Shown: positions 1-8,604 of the stretch, in pieces | Numbering within the stretch: the first letter of the stretch is position 1 | How the letters are laid out: every line of letters starts with the position of its first letter | Origin: Bradyrhizobium sp. | Lineage (GTDB): Bacteria > Pseudomonadota > Alphaproteobacteria > Rhizobiales > Xanthobacteraceae | Reading direction: 5' to 3' | Length of the DNA: 64,000 nt | Assembly: GCF_016213215.1 (NCBI RefSeq) | Contig: NZ_JACRAW010000079.1 | Coordinates: forward strand, 32,600-96,599 | Position numbers and translations under genes: made by a program | Notes under the pieces: generated by a model | Told to the model about the DNA's origin: nothing | What the model saw: the letters and a program-made list of their open reading frames with translations, nothing else | The model's database searches: none

Positions 1-1153
1 ACTTGCCGCAGCCGGATTCCCCGACGAGGCCGACACTCTCGCCGTGACCGACAAAGAAGGAGATGCCGTCGACGGCGCGAAAGACGTCCGGCTCGACCGG
101 CGGCTTGGGGCCGAACAACTTGGCCAGCAGCGCGGTCGTGCCCTGGCGCGGATATTCCTTCACCAGGTTTTCGACCAGGAGGAGCGGCTTGGCACTCGCG
201 GCGGCGTCCTTCTGCTCGTCGCCCCCGGGCTTGACCCGGGGGTCCATCGAAGCAGAAGCGTCGTTCGAAGCCGGATGGATGGCCGGATCAAACCCGGCCA
301 TGACGGGCGAAGCTTGGGGCGTGCTCGCCTCGTCCTCCGGCAGGAGATCGCGCAACGCTGCACCGATCCGCGGCGTCGCACGCATCAGCCTGCGGGTGTA
401 GGGATGCTGGGGTTTGGCGAAGATGTCGGCCGACTTCGCGGTCTCGACCACGCGGCCTTTCTCCATGACGACCACGCGGTCGCAATAGGCTGCCGCAAGG
501 CCCAGATCATGCGTGATCAGGATGGTGGACATCGACCGCCGCTTCGTCAGCTCGACAATGAGGTCCATCACCGCCTTCTGCGTCGTGACGTCGAGGCCGG
601 TGGTCGGTTCGTCGGCAATCAGGAGCTGCGGATTGCAGGCGAGCGCGAGCGCGATGACGACACGCTGGCACATGCCGCCCGACAGCTCGAACGGGTAGGC
701 ATGGTAACGCTCGCGCGCACGGGCGATCCTGACCTGCTCCAGCGCCTCGATCGCCTTCTCGCCGCGGTCGCTGGTCGTCGATTGCAGGTGCTGGCGCAGC
801 ACGTCCTCGATCTGGTCGCCGACCTTGCGGATAGGGTTGAGCGCGGCGCGCGGATTCTGGAAGATCATCGAGATCTCGCGGCCGCGCAGGTCGCGCATCT
901 CGTCTTCGCTCGCGCCCCTCACGTCGATGCCGGAGAACATCACCGAGCCCTCGGCGATCCGGCCGGCGCGGTCGAGGATCCGCATCACCGCATAGGAGGT
1001 CACCGACTTGCCCGAGCCGGACTCGCCGACGATGCCGAGCGTCTCGCCCTTGCCGACGGAGATATCGACGTGCTGCACCGCCTTGACGATGCCGCGCCGG
1101 GTGGTGAATTCGACGGTGAGATCCCTGACGTCGAGCAGCGGCCGCGCGGTCAT
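1..1153 (-). CDS. Fused double-ATPase subunit of a peptide-type ABC importer (partial)
   Basis: Energises the importer encoded by the three genes upstream (binding protein, two permeases) on the cytoplasmic face. The frame is open from ATG at 1153 to the window edge. A first ATPase domain shows Walker A GESGSGKS, signature LSGGMCQR and Walker [14 protein letters not shown] linker follows, then a second domain starts (PLLLVENLVKEYP) and reaches its own Walker A GESGCGK at the edge. This is the YejF/GsiA-type fusion of DppD- and DppF-like halves. The first half lacks the C-terminal cysteine motif seen in stand-alone DppD. The linker contains a palindromic repeat translated in frame (217-305). 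The start lies 1 nt beyond the permease stop. Function is clear at family level; the substrate is not. Confidence 0.9.
   Translation of the reverse strand, partial: MTARPLLDVRDLTVEFTTRRGIVKAVQHVDISVGKGETLGIVGESGSGKSVTSYAVMRILDRAGRIAEGSVMFSGIDVRGASEDEMRDLRGREISMIFQNPRAALNPIRKVGDQIEDVLRQHLQSTTSDRGEKAIEALEQVRIARARERYHAYPFELSGGMCQRVVIALALACNPQLLIADEPTTGLDVTTQKAVMDLIVELTKRRSMSTILITHDLGLAAAYCDRVVVMEKGRVVETAKSADIFAKPQHPYTRRLMRATPRIGAALRDLLPEDEASTPQASPVMAGFDPAIHPASNDASASMDPRVKPGGDEQKDAAASAKPLLLVENLVKEYPRQGTTALLAKLFGPKPPVEPDVFRAVDGISFFVGHGESVGLVGESGCGK
217..305. repeat. Palindromic repeat (family A) inside the ABC ATPase linker
   Basis: Two inner hairpins, CCCGGG-CTTGA-CCCGGG on the left and GGCCGG-ATCAAA-CCCGGCC on the right, end in CATGACG. 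The structure matches the intergenic repeats at 45135-45223 and 59589-59677. Here it is read in frame on the minus strand and encodes the segments PVMAGFDPAIHP and MDPRVKPGGDEQ between the two ATPase domains. Confidence 0.8.
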
Positions 1154-1154
1154 T

Positions 1155-2054
1155 TCACGTCCTCCGCTGCGGATCGACGATGTCGCGCAGGCCATCGCCC
1201 AGCAGGTTGAAGCAGAATACCGCGAGCATCAGCGCAAGGCCGGGGAACAGCGCGATCCACCACTCGCCCGAGACCATGAAGCTGGCGCCTTCGGCGACCA
1301 TGATGCCCCATTCGGCGGTCGGGGGACACACGCCCAGCCCGATGAAGGACAGGCCCGCCGCGTTGAGGATGGCATAGCCCATGGTCAGCGACATCTGCAC
1401 GATCATGATCGGCATGATGTTGGGCAGGATGTGAACCAGCAGGATCCGGAATTCGCCGTTGCCGGAGAGCCGCGCCGCCTGGACGAAGCCGGCATTGCGG
1501 CGGACATTGCCCTCGGCGCGCGCGACGCGGGCATAGAGCGGAAAATTGACGATCGCGGTCGCGATGATGATGTTCTGGACGGTGTTGCCCAGCGCCGCGA
1601 CGATGCCCATCGCCAGCACGAACAGCGGGAAGGCCATGATGGTATCGGCGATGCGGCCGACGATGCGGTCGGTCCAGCCCCCGAAATAGCCGGCGGCAAT
1701 CCCGGCCAGCCCACCGAGCAGGAAGACCAGGGCGACCGAGCTCACCGCAATGAAGCAGTCGAGGCGGGTCGCCACGATGACGCGGCTGAAGATGTCGCGC
1801 CCCAGCTGGTCGGTGCCGAACCAGTGCGCGGCCGACGGCGCCTTCAAGGCCGCTGCGGTGTCGGAGGCGAGCGGATCGTGCGGCACGACAAAGGGACCGA
1901 GCAGGGCCGCAAAGACGATCAAAAGCAGCAGTGCGAAGGCAAAGGCGGTGACGCGGTTCTCGCCGAGAACGTATCTGGCGTGCTCGAACATCGCAGCAAG
2001 GCCGCTCGCCCGCGCGGGCGCGGCAGGTTCGGCAACGGGAGCGACGCTGCTCAT
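1155..2054 (-). CDS. Peptide-type ABC transporter permease (DppC family)
   Basis: Inner-membrane permease, 299 aa. A hydrophobic segment follows a short cytoplasmic N-terminus, then the DppC/OppC pattern HDPLASD...HWFGTDQLGRDIFSR and the EAA loop that docks the ATPase (GFVQAARLSGNGEFRILLVHILPN region). The ATG at 2054 is chosen because it lies 4 nt after the stop of the partner permease; the longer reading to 2087 would overlap that gene. The ATPase gene follows after 1 nt, so the four genes form a tight minus-strand operon. Likely pairs with the DppB-type subunit to form the channel for di/oligopeptides or a related solute. Confidence 0.92.
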   Translation of the reverse strand: MSSVAPVAEPAAPARASGLAAMFEHARYVLGENRVTAFAFALLLLIVFAALLGPFVVPHDPLASDTAAALKAPSAAHWFGTDQLGRDIFSRVIVATRLDCFIAVSSVALVFLLGGLAGIAAGYFGGWTDRIVGRIADTIMAFPLFVLAMGIVAALGNTVQNIIIATAIVNFPLYARVARAEGNVRRNAGFVQAARLSGNGEFRILLVHILPNIMPIMIVQMSLTMGYAILNAAGLSFIGLGVCPPTAEWGIMVAEGASFMVSGEWWIALFPGLALMLAVFCFNLLGDGLRDIVDPQRRT

Positions 2055-2058
2055 GCTC

Positions 2059-3072
2059 CTACCCTTCCAGCCGCACGCGCGGATCAATCACGCCGTACAG
2101 GATGTCGATCAGAAGATTCAGAAGCACGTACATGACCGCCATGGTCAGCACGAAGCCCTGCACGGGCGCGAAGTCGGAAGCAATCAGGGCCTCCACCGCA
2201 TAGGAGCCGATGCCGGGCCAGGCGAACACTTTCTCAACCAGCACATTGGCCCCGAGCAGGAACGAGAACACCATGCTGAGGGTGGTGATGACAGGCAGCA
2301 TCGCGTTGCGGAAGGCGTAGGTGACGATCACGGTCGACGGCGCAAGGCCGCTCGCGCGCGCCGTGCGCACGAAATCGGAGGCGAGCACCGCCAGCATCGA
2401 GGCGCGCGTCATGCGCGCGATCGGCGCCAGCGAGAAGATCGCCAGCGAACCTGCCGGGAGTACGAGCTGGGAGAGCGCGGAACGGAACGCCTCGAAGTCG
2501 CGCGCGATCAGGGTGTCGATCAGATGGAAGCCGGTCACCGTCGGCGGCGCGCTGTAGAACACGTCGAGCCGGCCGAGCGGCGCCGGCGACCAGCCGAGCC
2601 GGAAATAGAAGACGTAGACCAGCAGCAGCCCGGTGAAGAACACCGGCAGGGATACGCCTGCGGTCGTCGTGACGCGACAGAGATGGTCGATCCACGAGCC
2701 GGGGCGCGTCGCCGCGAGCACCCCGAGCGGCAGCGCGATCGAGATCGAGATGGCAAGGCCCAACAACGTAAGCTCGGCCGAAGCCGGCAGGCGGTTGCGG
2801 ATCTCGGTCGCGACCGGCTGACCGGTGGTCAGCGAAGTGCCGAGATCGCCATGGGCGAGATCACCGATGTAGCGGACGAACTGCTCGACCAGCGGCTTGT
2901 CGAAGCCGAGCTTCTTGCGGATCTGGTCGATCGCCTCCTTGGTCGCGGAGGGACCTGCGAAATAGGTCGCCGGATCGCCGGGCAGCGCACGCGTGAGCAG
3001 GAACGTGACGACGACCACGCCGATCAGGCTCGGGATCGCGGACATCAGGCGCTTGCCGATCATGGTGAGCAT
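2059..3072 (-). CDS. Peptide-type ABC transporter permease (DppB family)
   Basis: Inner-membrane permease of 337 aa with about six transmembrane segments. It has the usual DppB signature: an N-terminal TM, RALPGDPA, the QIRKKLGFDKPLVEQFVRYIGDLAHGDLG-like region, and an EAA loop (FVRTARASGL). It ends near DILYGVIDPRVRLEG, typical of the family. ATG at 3072 is used; an in-frame ATG at 3063 is an alternative. It lies 48 nt downstream of the binding-protein gene and is followed by the DppC-type gene 4 nt later. Confidence 0.92.
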   Translation of the reverse strand: MLTMIGKRLMSAIPSLIGVVVVTFLLTRALPGDPATYFAGPSATKEAIDQIRKKLGFDKPLVEQFVRYIGDLAHGDLGTSLTTGQPVATEIRNRLPASAELTLLGLAISISIALPLGVLAATRPGSWIDHLCRVTTTAGVSLPVFFTGLLLVYVFYFRLGWSPAPLGRLDVFYSAPPTVTGFHLIDTLIARDFEAFRSALSQLVLPAGSLAIFSLAPIARMTRASMLAVLASDFVRTARASGLAPSTVIVTYAFRNAMLPVITTLSMVFSFLLGANVLVEKVFAWPGIGSYAVEALIASDFAPVQGFVLTMAVMYVLLNLLIDILYGVIDPRVRLEG

Positions 3073-3120
3073 GGAGGCGCCCCTGCGGACGATTTCACTG
3101 TTTCGCGCGCGCTCTCGGCA

Positions 3121-4740
3121 TCACGCCTTCACCAGCGCGCGGTAGTCGAGGCGGCGGTGGAACCAGTACTGATAGCCCGACACGTTCTTCTGCATCGCGA
3201 CGTTGACGAAGGGCTGGTACAGCGGAATGCGCGGCACCTCGGCGAAGGCGAGATCGACGAAGCCCTTGACGTCGGCATCGTAGGCCGCCTTGTCGCCGGT
3301 TGCCGCGGCGGTGCGCGCGCCGTCGATGAACTTGTCCATCGCCGCCGACTTGTAGCTCATCGTGTTGAAGATCGAATTGTTGCCGTGATAGCACCAGTAG
3401 AAGAAGTACTCGGGGTAATCGAGCCAGCCCGAGAACACGTTGGTGAACAGCGGCAGCTCCTTCTTGGTCAGCTCGGTGCGCCAGTTCGCGCCCGGCACCT
3501 TGTTGATCGTGGCCTTGATGCCGAGCTGGGCGAGGCTCTCCTGCACCAGGATGCAGAGCGGCTCGTTGACCTGGGCGAAGTTGAGATCGAAGGACAGCGT
3601 GGTCTCGAAGCCGTTGGCGTAACCGGCCTCCGCCAATAGCGCCTTCGCCTTCGCCATGTCGGTGTTGAATTTGTGCGGCTGCGGCCAGGCGACCTCTGTC
3701 GCCTTGGCGGCGGACGCGCCGAACATCGGGTTGCCAAGGCCGAACAGCACCGCATCCATGATCTTCTGGTACGGCATCGCATAGGCCATGGCCTGCCGCA
3801 CCTTCGGATTGTCGAATGGCGGCTTGTTGACGTTCATGCCGATATACTGGATGCCGTTGGTGTATGGCAGCGACACCACGTCGAGCTTGCCGTTTGCCTT
3901 CATCTCCTGGAAATCGCGGAGCGGCAGTTCGTAGGAGATGTCGGCATCGCCGCGCTCGAGCATCGCCCGACGGTTGCCGGCCTGCGGCACCATGCGCCAG
4001 ATCACGCGCTTGATCTTCGGCAGCGGACCGCCGACCCACTCGTCGTTGCGCTCCATGATCACTTCGGTGCCGGGCGTCCATTTCGTCATCTTGTAGGCGC
4101 CGGAGCCCGCGGTCTGCTGCTTGGTGTATTCGAGGCCCCAGGGATCCTTTTCGCTCGCGTTCTTCTTCACGAGCCCGGAATTCACAACGCACGGCACGAT
4201 AACGGCGAGGTCGGGGATGGTGAGCCTGTCCTTCTTCAGGAAGTCGACGCGCACCGTGTGGTCGTCGACGACAACGAACTGCTCGGGCTTGGTCAGCGAG
4301 CCCGCGCTCATCTGGAAGGTCGGAAAGCCGCCGACGCTCACCGCGCGATCCAGCGACCATTTGACGTCCTTGGCGGTGACCGGCGTGCCGTCGTGGAATT
4401 TGGCTTTCTTCTTCAGCTTGAACGTCACCGACATGTCGCCAACGTTCATGTCCTCGGCGAGCTCGCCCTTGAACTTGTCGCGGTCGTAATAGGGAACGCC
4501 GCCCGGGCCGCTTTTCATCTCGTGGCTGATCAGACGGTCGTAGCAATTCCAGGAGACTTCGTAGCCGGGCACGTTGGTGCCGACGCCGTGGATGTCGAGA
4601 TTGTTGGGACCGCCTTCGGAAACGACCAAGAGGGATTCGGACCTGGCATCCGCCTTGGCCGACGAAATGATTCCGGGGGCCGGCAGCATCGTGCCGGCAG
4701 CCAATCCGGAAACGGACTTCAGGAAATCACGACGCTTCAT
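3121..4740 (-). CDS. Periplasmic binding protein, SBP family 5 (peptide/nickel type)
   Basis: Captures the substrate in the periplasm and delivers it to the downstream permeases. 539 aa. The N-terminus MKRRDFLKS with a hydrophobic stretch looks like a twin-arginine signal, suggesting export of a folded protein. The body has family-5 features: SVTFKLKKKAKFHDGTPVTAKDVKWSL, and a C-terminal FAEVPRIPLYQP segment. The reading frame extends to 5052, but the extension has no signal and crosses a palindrome-rich promoter region, so ATG 4740 is chosen. First gene of the minus-strand operon. Substrate class (di/oligopeptide, opine or other) cannot be fixed. Confidence 0.92.
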   Translation of the reverse strand: MKRRDFLKSVSGLAAGTMLPAPGIISSAKADARSESLLVVSEGGPNNLDIHGVGTNVPGYEVSWNCYDRLISHEMKSGPGGVPYYDRDKFKGELAEDMNVGDMSVTFKLKKKAKFHDGTPVTAKDVKWSLDRAVSVGGFPTFQMSAGSLTKPEQFVVVDDHTVRVDFLKKDRLTIPDLAVIVPCVVNSGLVKKNASEKDPWGLEYTKQQTAGSGAYKMTKWTPGTEVIMERNDEWVGGPLPKIKRVIWRMVPQAGNRRAMLERGDADISYELPLRDFQEMKANGKLDVVSLPYTNGIQYIGMNVNKPPFDNPKVRQAMAYAMPYQKIMDAVLFGLGNPMFGASAAKATEVAWPQPHKFNTDMAKAKALLAEAGYANGFETTLSFDLNFAQVNEPLCILVQESLAQLGIKATINKVPGANWRTELTKKELPLFTNVFSGWLDYPEYFFYWCYHGNNSIFNTMSYKSAAMDKFIDGARTAAATGDKAAYDADVKGFVDLAFAEVPRIPLYQPFVNVAMQKNVSGYQYWFHRRLDYRALVKA

Positions 4741-4863
4741 GCAAATGCTCCAACACAAAGGATGAGGTTGGAGAGACCGTCGCAAGGTTCGTGCCAAGGC
4801 GGCGATAGGAGCTAACCACCTGATATGGCAACGAAGTTTTGAAATTTCGTGGTTCTGAAGCAG

Positions 4864-4921
4864 TTTGGCAATTGCATACAAAGATGCGGTTTTGCTCAAT
4901 GATTGAGCAATGTTTGCCAAA
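4864..4921. promoter_or_regulatory. Nested inverted repeats upstream of the peptide ABC operon
   Basis: Inner palindrome TTGCTCAA-TGA-TTGAGCAA (4892-4910, arms perfect) sits inside a second inverted pair TTTGGCAA (4864-4871) and TTGCCAAA (4914-4921). The block lies about 125-180 bp upstream of the binding-protein start and just past the stop of the UgpB-like gene. It reads as an operator for the importer operon; no poly-T follows, so a terminator is less likely. Confidence 0.5.
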
Positions 4922-4936
4922 TGCCTTCGCCGGAAG

Positions 4937-6262
4937 CTAGCGATCCGGGCTTGCGTGCTCGAACTGGCGCAGCAGCTTGTTGCCGCGCTCCACCGCCGAA
5001 TCCAGCGCAGCCTGCGCAGGCTTCGCGCCGCGGAAAGCCTGCTCCAGTTCATCCTCGATCACGCCGCGAACCAGCACGAAGGAGCCGAGCCGGACGCCGC
5101 GCGAATTCTCCGTCGGCGGCTTCAAGGCGACCTGGCGGAAGGAGATTATGCTGCCGGGATGACGCTCGTAGAAGCCCTGCGCCCGCGTCAGATCGAAGGC
5201 GGCGCGGGTGATCGGCAGATAACCCGTATTCTGATGCCAGGCGGCCTGGACTTCGGGCTTCGAGAGGAAGGCGAGGAATTTCGCCACCCCCTTGTATTCC
5301 TCGCGCGGCCTGTCGCGCAGCACCCACAGCGTGGCGCCGCCCACGATCGAATTTTGCGGCGCGCCCTTAACGTCCGGCCAGTACGGCAGCATGCCGTAAC
5401 CAACCTCGAATTTCGAATTGGCGATGATGTCGGCGCGCGTTGCCGAAGATCCGATGAAGATGCCGCATTCGCCGTTCTGGAAGCGTGGCTCCGCACTTGC
5501 CCCGCGCCCGCTATAATCGAACACCTTGTCCTTCTGCCATTCGGCGAGCTGCGCAACATGGCGCGCCAGCACCGGATTGTTGACGGTCAGGGCGGCATCG
5601 AGCCCGTCGAAACCGTTCGATCGGGTCGAGACCGGCAAATTGTGAAAGGCCGAAAAGTTCTCGACATTGATCCACGACGGCCAGGACGTGGTGAAGCCGC
5701 ATACCGCACCCTTCTCGCGCAACCGCTTTGCCGCGGCGCCGACCTCCGGCCAGGTCTTCGGCGGGGTTTCCGCGTCCAGCCCCGCCTCGCGAAACATCTT
5801 CTTGTTGTAATAGAGGATCGGCGTCGAGGCGTTGAACGGAAGCGACAGCAGATGGCCGGCACTGTCGGCGTAATAGCCGGCGACCGCCGGAAGGTAGGCC
5901 TCGGGCGAAAACGGCTCATGCTCCTCGCGCATCAGCTCGAACACCGGATAGATGGCGCCCCTCGCCGCAATCATCGTCGCGGTTGCGACGTCATTGACCT
6001 GAACGATTGCCGGCTGCCGGCGCGAACGGAACGCAAAGATCGCCGCGTTCACCGTTTCAGTGTAGCTGCCCTTGTAGGCCGGCACGATCCGGTAGTCGGA
6101 TTGCTGGGCATTGAAATCGGCGGAAAGTTTTTCCAGTTGCCGCCCAAGCTCGCCCGACATCGCGTGCCAGAACATGATGTCGGTCGCGGCCAGCGCGGGC
6201 GATGCCAGCGCGAGCGCGCAGGTCACACCGAGGAACTGCGACACTCGTCCCAGTAATTTCAC
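4937..6262 (-). CDS. UgpB-like extracellular solute-binding protein (family 1), orphan
   Basis: Periplasmic binding protein of 441 aa, close to E. coli UgpB in length. GTG start, signal peptide ending around ALA-ATDI (residue 25), then the UgpB-like opening IMFWHAMSGELGRQLEKL and a FNASTPILYYNKKMFREAG segment. UgpB binds sn-glycerol-3-phosphate and glycerophosphodiesters; the ligand here is not proven. No ugpA/E/C permease or ATPase genes are nearby. Instead it is divergent from a sensor-kinase operon with a 263-bp shared region that contains palindromes. A role as ligand-presenting partner of the kinase is an inference; contribution to an importer encoded elsewhere is the alternative. Confidence 0.85.
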   Translation of the reverse strand: MKLLGRVSQFLGVTCALALASPALAATDIMFWHAMSGELGRQLEKLSADFNAQQSDYRIVPAYKGSYTETVNAAIFAFRSRRQPAIVQVNDVATATMIAARGAIYPVFELMREEHEPFSPEAYLPAVAGYYADSAGHLLSLPFNASTPILYYNKKMFREAGLDAETPPKTWPEVGAAAKRLREKGAVCGFTTSWPSWINVENFSAFHNLPVSTRSNGFDGLDAALTVNNPVLARHVAQLAEWQKDKVFDYSGRGASAEPRFQNGECGIFIGSSATRADIIANSKFEVGYGMLPYWPDVKGAPQNSIVGGATLWVLRDRPREEYKGVAKFLAFLSKPEVQAAWHQNTGYLPITRAAFDLTRAQGFYERHPGSIISFRQVALKPPTENSRGVRLGSFVLVRGVIEDELEQAFRGAKPAQAALDSAVERGNKLLRQFEHASPDR

Positions 6263-6305
6263 GGCAAGTTCCAGGTTGCGACCGGGGGTGGCGGTATGGT
6301 GGAAC

Positions 6306-6360
6306 CCCTACTTAGGGCTAGCCGGTTGCATTTGCAATCGGCTAGACGCAGTAGCCGGTT
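6306..6360. promoter_or_regulatory. Palindromes in the divergent UgpB-like/kinase promoter region
   Basis: TAGCCGGTTGCA (6319-6330), TT, TGCAATCGGCTA (6333-6344): a 26-bp inverted repeat with 11 of 12 arm positions matching. A half-site TAGCCGGTT recurs at 6352-6360, and CCCTA-CT-TAGGG lies at 6306-6317. It sits closer to the binding-protein start (6262) than to the kinase start (6526). Likely an operator; the protein that binds it is unknown. Confidence 0.5.
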
Positions 6361-6525
6361 CCGTTGCGGCCTGCCCGGCGTTGAACCTTTCCTTGTCGCC
6401 ATAGACTTCATCACCAAGGGGTTGAGTTTGTCAGTGTGTCGATGGCCGAAGTCCATGCCAGGGCGCAGGGCGATCCTGCTTCCGCCGCCTTGATCCAGTG
6501 CATTCGCAAGGTGGAGTGAACCGTC

Positions 6526-8604
6526 TTGGCAGCGTCCGGGCACAGCGATGTTGCGGAACGGCCGCCGGGTCCGGTCGGAGGGCTGCGCGCGCGCATCGTC
6601 CGCCTGCTACGTGCGGTGCCGATCCGCTGGCGCATCCTGTCGATCGCCGGCATCAATTCCGCCGTCGTGCTGGTGCTGGCCGCCTTGATCTGGAACGGCG
6701 CCCAGGTGCTGGCCTCGGCCTGGGACGACGTGCGCCAGGTCCGTGAATCCGACAAGATCCTGGCGCTGCTCGGGAGCGAAACCAGCCGCCTGCAGAACCT
6801 TATCCATCGCTACATCAACCAACCGAGCCCCGACCTGTTCGCGGAGATCCTGCTGCTGCGCGAGACCGTGCTCGGCACGCTCACCAACCGTGCCTCCAAG
6901 GATCCGGTACTCTCGGGCTCGGTAGCGGAACTGGAACGCGCGACCGAGCGCTTCCTCAACGGCTTTGGCGAATTGCGCGCCCTCCAGGCCACCATCGCCA
7001 GGACCTACGAGGACCAGGTGCTCGGCCCCGCCAGGGACATGGCAGGGCTCTATTCCGTCATCGAGGGCGCCACTGGCCGCCGCGACGCTTCGATCTGGCC
7101 TCCGCTGGGAAGATCCCGCGAGGCCTTCACCGCCGTGCTGGTGGCGGTCAACTCCTATTACCTGTCGCTGGCCAGCGCATCGGCCGAGGACGCCCGACGC
7201 AACACCGAGACCATCGAAAAGACGATTCCGGTGATGCTCCAATTTGGCGATAACGAGCTGCAGCGCGAGGCGCTCAAGAAGCTCGCCGCCCGGACCGCGG
7301 CGCTGCGCGAAGGCTTCACCAGGCTCACCGAACAGCTTGCGAACCGCACCGAGCTGCTCCGCACCAAGATCGACGCGAGCCAGGCCGACGCGATCGGCGC
7401 CATCGACGAACTGTCGACCAAGATGCGCCAGCGCGAGCAGAAGGCTCAGGAAACGTTCGACCGCACGCTGTCCGACATCTCGCGCCGGGTGCTTTCGATC
7501 GCCATCTTCTTCCTCGGCATCATCCTGACCGTGGGTGTGCTGATCGCGCTGTCGATCCGGCTGCCGCTCCAACAGATCATGACGGCGATGCGCGCGATCA
7601 TGCAGGGCGATCTCGGCCGTGAGGTGCAAGGCACCCAGGCACGCGACGAAGTGGGGGCGATGGCGCGGGCGGTCGAGGTGTTCCGCGAGAACGCCATCGC
7701 CCGGCGCAAGGCCGAGGACGAATTGCGAGCGTCGAAGGAGAAGGCAGAAAGCGCCCTGCTCGAGCTCTCTACTGCGCAGCAGAACCTGATCGACGCCGAG
7801 CGGCTGGCCGCGCTCGGCGGCCTCGTCGCGGGCGTCGCCCACGAGGTCAACAACCCGATCGGCATCAGCCTGACGGTCGCATCCAGCTTCGCCCGGCGCA
7901 GCGAGATGTTCGGGGCCCAGCTGAGATCCGACGGCTCGCTGCGCCGCTCGCAGCTGGAAGACTTTGTCCAGGCCTCCCACGACGCCTCGCAGCAGCTTGT
8001 CGCCAACCTGCAGCGCGCCGGCGAACTGATCCAGTCCTTCAAGCAGGTCGCCGTCGATCGCTCGCACGCCGAGCGGCGGCAGTTCTCGCTCGCCGAAGCG
8101 ACCGACCAGATCATCGCGAGCCTTCGTCCGGTCCTCAAGCGCTCGCCCATCAAGCTGTCGGTCGACGTGCCCGAGGGGCTGATCCTTGACGGTTATCCCG
8201 GCTCCTACGGCCAGATCCTGACCAATCTCTTTCTCAACACCGTCAAGCACGCCTTCGGCGACGGACGCTCCGGAACCATTACGCTCTCGGCACGGCCGCG
8301 CGGGCCGGACGACGTCGAGATCATCTTTGCCGACGACGGCGCCGGCATGACGCCCGAGGTCCAGCGCCAGGCCTTTGACCCTTTCTTTACCACGCGGCGC
8401 AATGAAGGCGGCACCGGCCTTGGCCTTCATATCGTCTATAACCTCGTGACCCAGCAGCTCGGCGGGCGGATGATGCTCGAGTCAAAGCCGGGACAAGGCA
8501 CCACATTTCGCATTATTATGCCGCGGGTCGCCAAGGGTGGCCCAGCAAGCACCGAGACGGACGGAACTTCTCAATGGCCGAACAGGACGATGTCCTCCAA
8601 CTGA
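6526..8604 (+). CDS. Membrane sensor histidine kinase with large periplasmic domain
   Basis: Autophosphorylating sensor, 692 aa. TM1 is at about residues 37-58, a helical periplasmic region spans about 60-325, and TM2 (SIAIFFLGIILTVGVLIALS) is near 325-345. A HAMP domain and coiled coil follow, then the phosphoacceptor motif GVAHEVNNPIG with His439. The ATPase domain has the N-box NLFLNTVKHAFG, G-box FADDGAGMT and TRRNEGGTGLGLH. A TTG start preceded by GGAG is taken, as no upstream ATG fits. The last 31 nt overlap the next gene. The long helical periplasmic region recalls TorS-type kinases that read a periplasmic binding protein, which fits the divergent UgpB-like gene (inference). Confidence 0.88.
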   Translation: MAASGHSDVAERPPGPVGGLRARIVRLLRAVPIRWRILSIAGINSAVVLVLAALIWNGAQVLASAWDDVRQVRESDKILALLGSETSRLQNLIHRYINQPSPDLFAEILLLRETVLGTLTNRASKDPVLSGSVAELERATERFLNGFGELRALQATIARTYEDQVLGPARDMAGLYSVIEGATGRRDASIWPPLGRSREAFTAVLVAVNSYYLSLASASAEDARRNTETIEKTIPVMLQFGDNELQREALKKLAARTAALREGFTRLTEQLANRTELLRTKIDASQADAIGAIDELSTKMRQREQKAQETFDRTLSDISRRVLSIAIFFLGIILTVGVLIALSIRLPLQQIMTAMRAIMQGDLGREVQGTQARDEVGAMARAVEVFRENAIARRKAEDELRASKEKAESALLELSTAQQNLIDAERLAALGGLVAGVAHEVNNPIGISLTVASSFARRSEMFGAQLRSDGSLRRSQLEDFVQASHDASQQLVANLQRAGELIQSFKQVAVDRSHAERRQFSLAEATDQIIASLRPVLKRSPIKLSVDVPEGLILDGYPGSYGQILTNLFLNTVKHAFGDGRSGTITLSARPRGPDDVEIIFADDGAGMTPEVQRQAFDPFFTTRRNEGGTGLGLHIVYNLVTQQLGGRMMLESKPGQGTTFRIIMPRVAKGGPASTETDGTSQWPNRTMSSN

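Noticed and set aside
44..1210. Long plus-strand frame (388 codons)
   Set aside because: It is antisense to the fused ABC ATPase, has no recognisable domain, and reflects GC-rich codon bias of the real minus-strand gene.
1750..3639. 629-codon plus-strand frame
   Set aside because: Antisense shadow across two permease genes and a binding-protein gene with clear motifs on the minus strand; composition is Arg/His/Gln-rich.
4741..5052. N-terminal extension of the first binding protein
   Set aside because: The Tat-like signal begins at 4740; the extension crosses an AT-rich palindromic operator region and into the UgpB-like gene.
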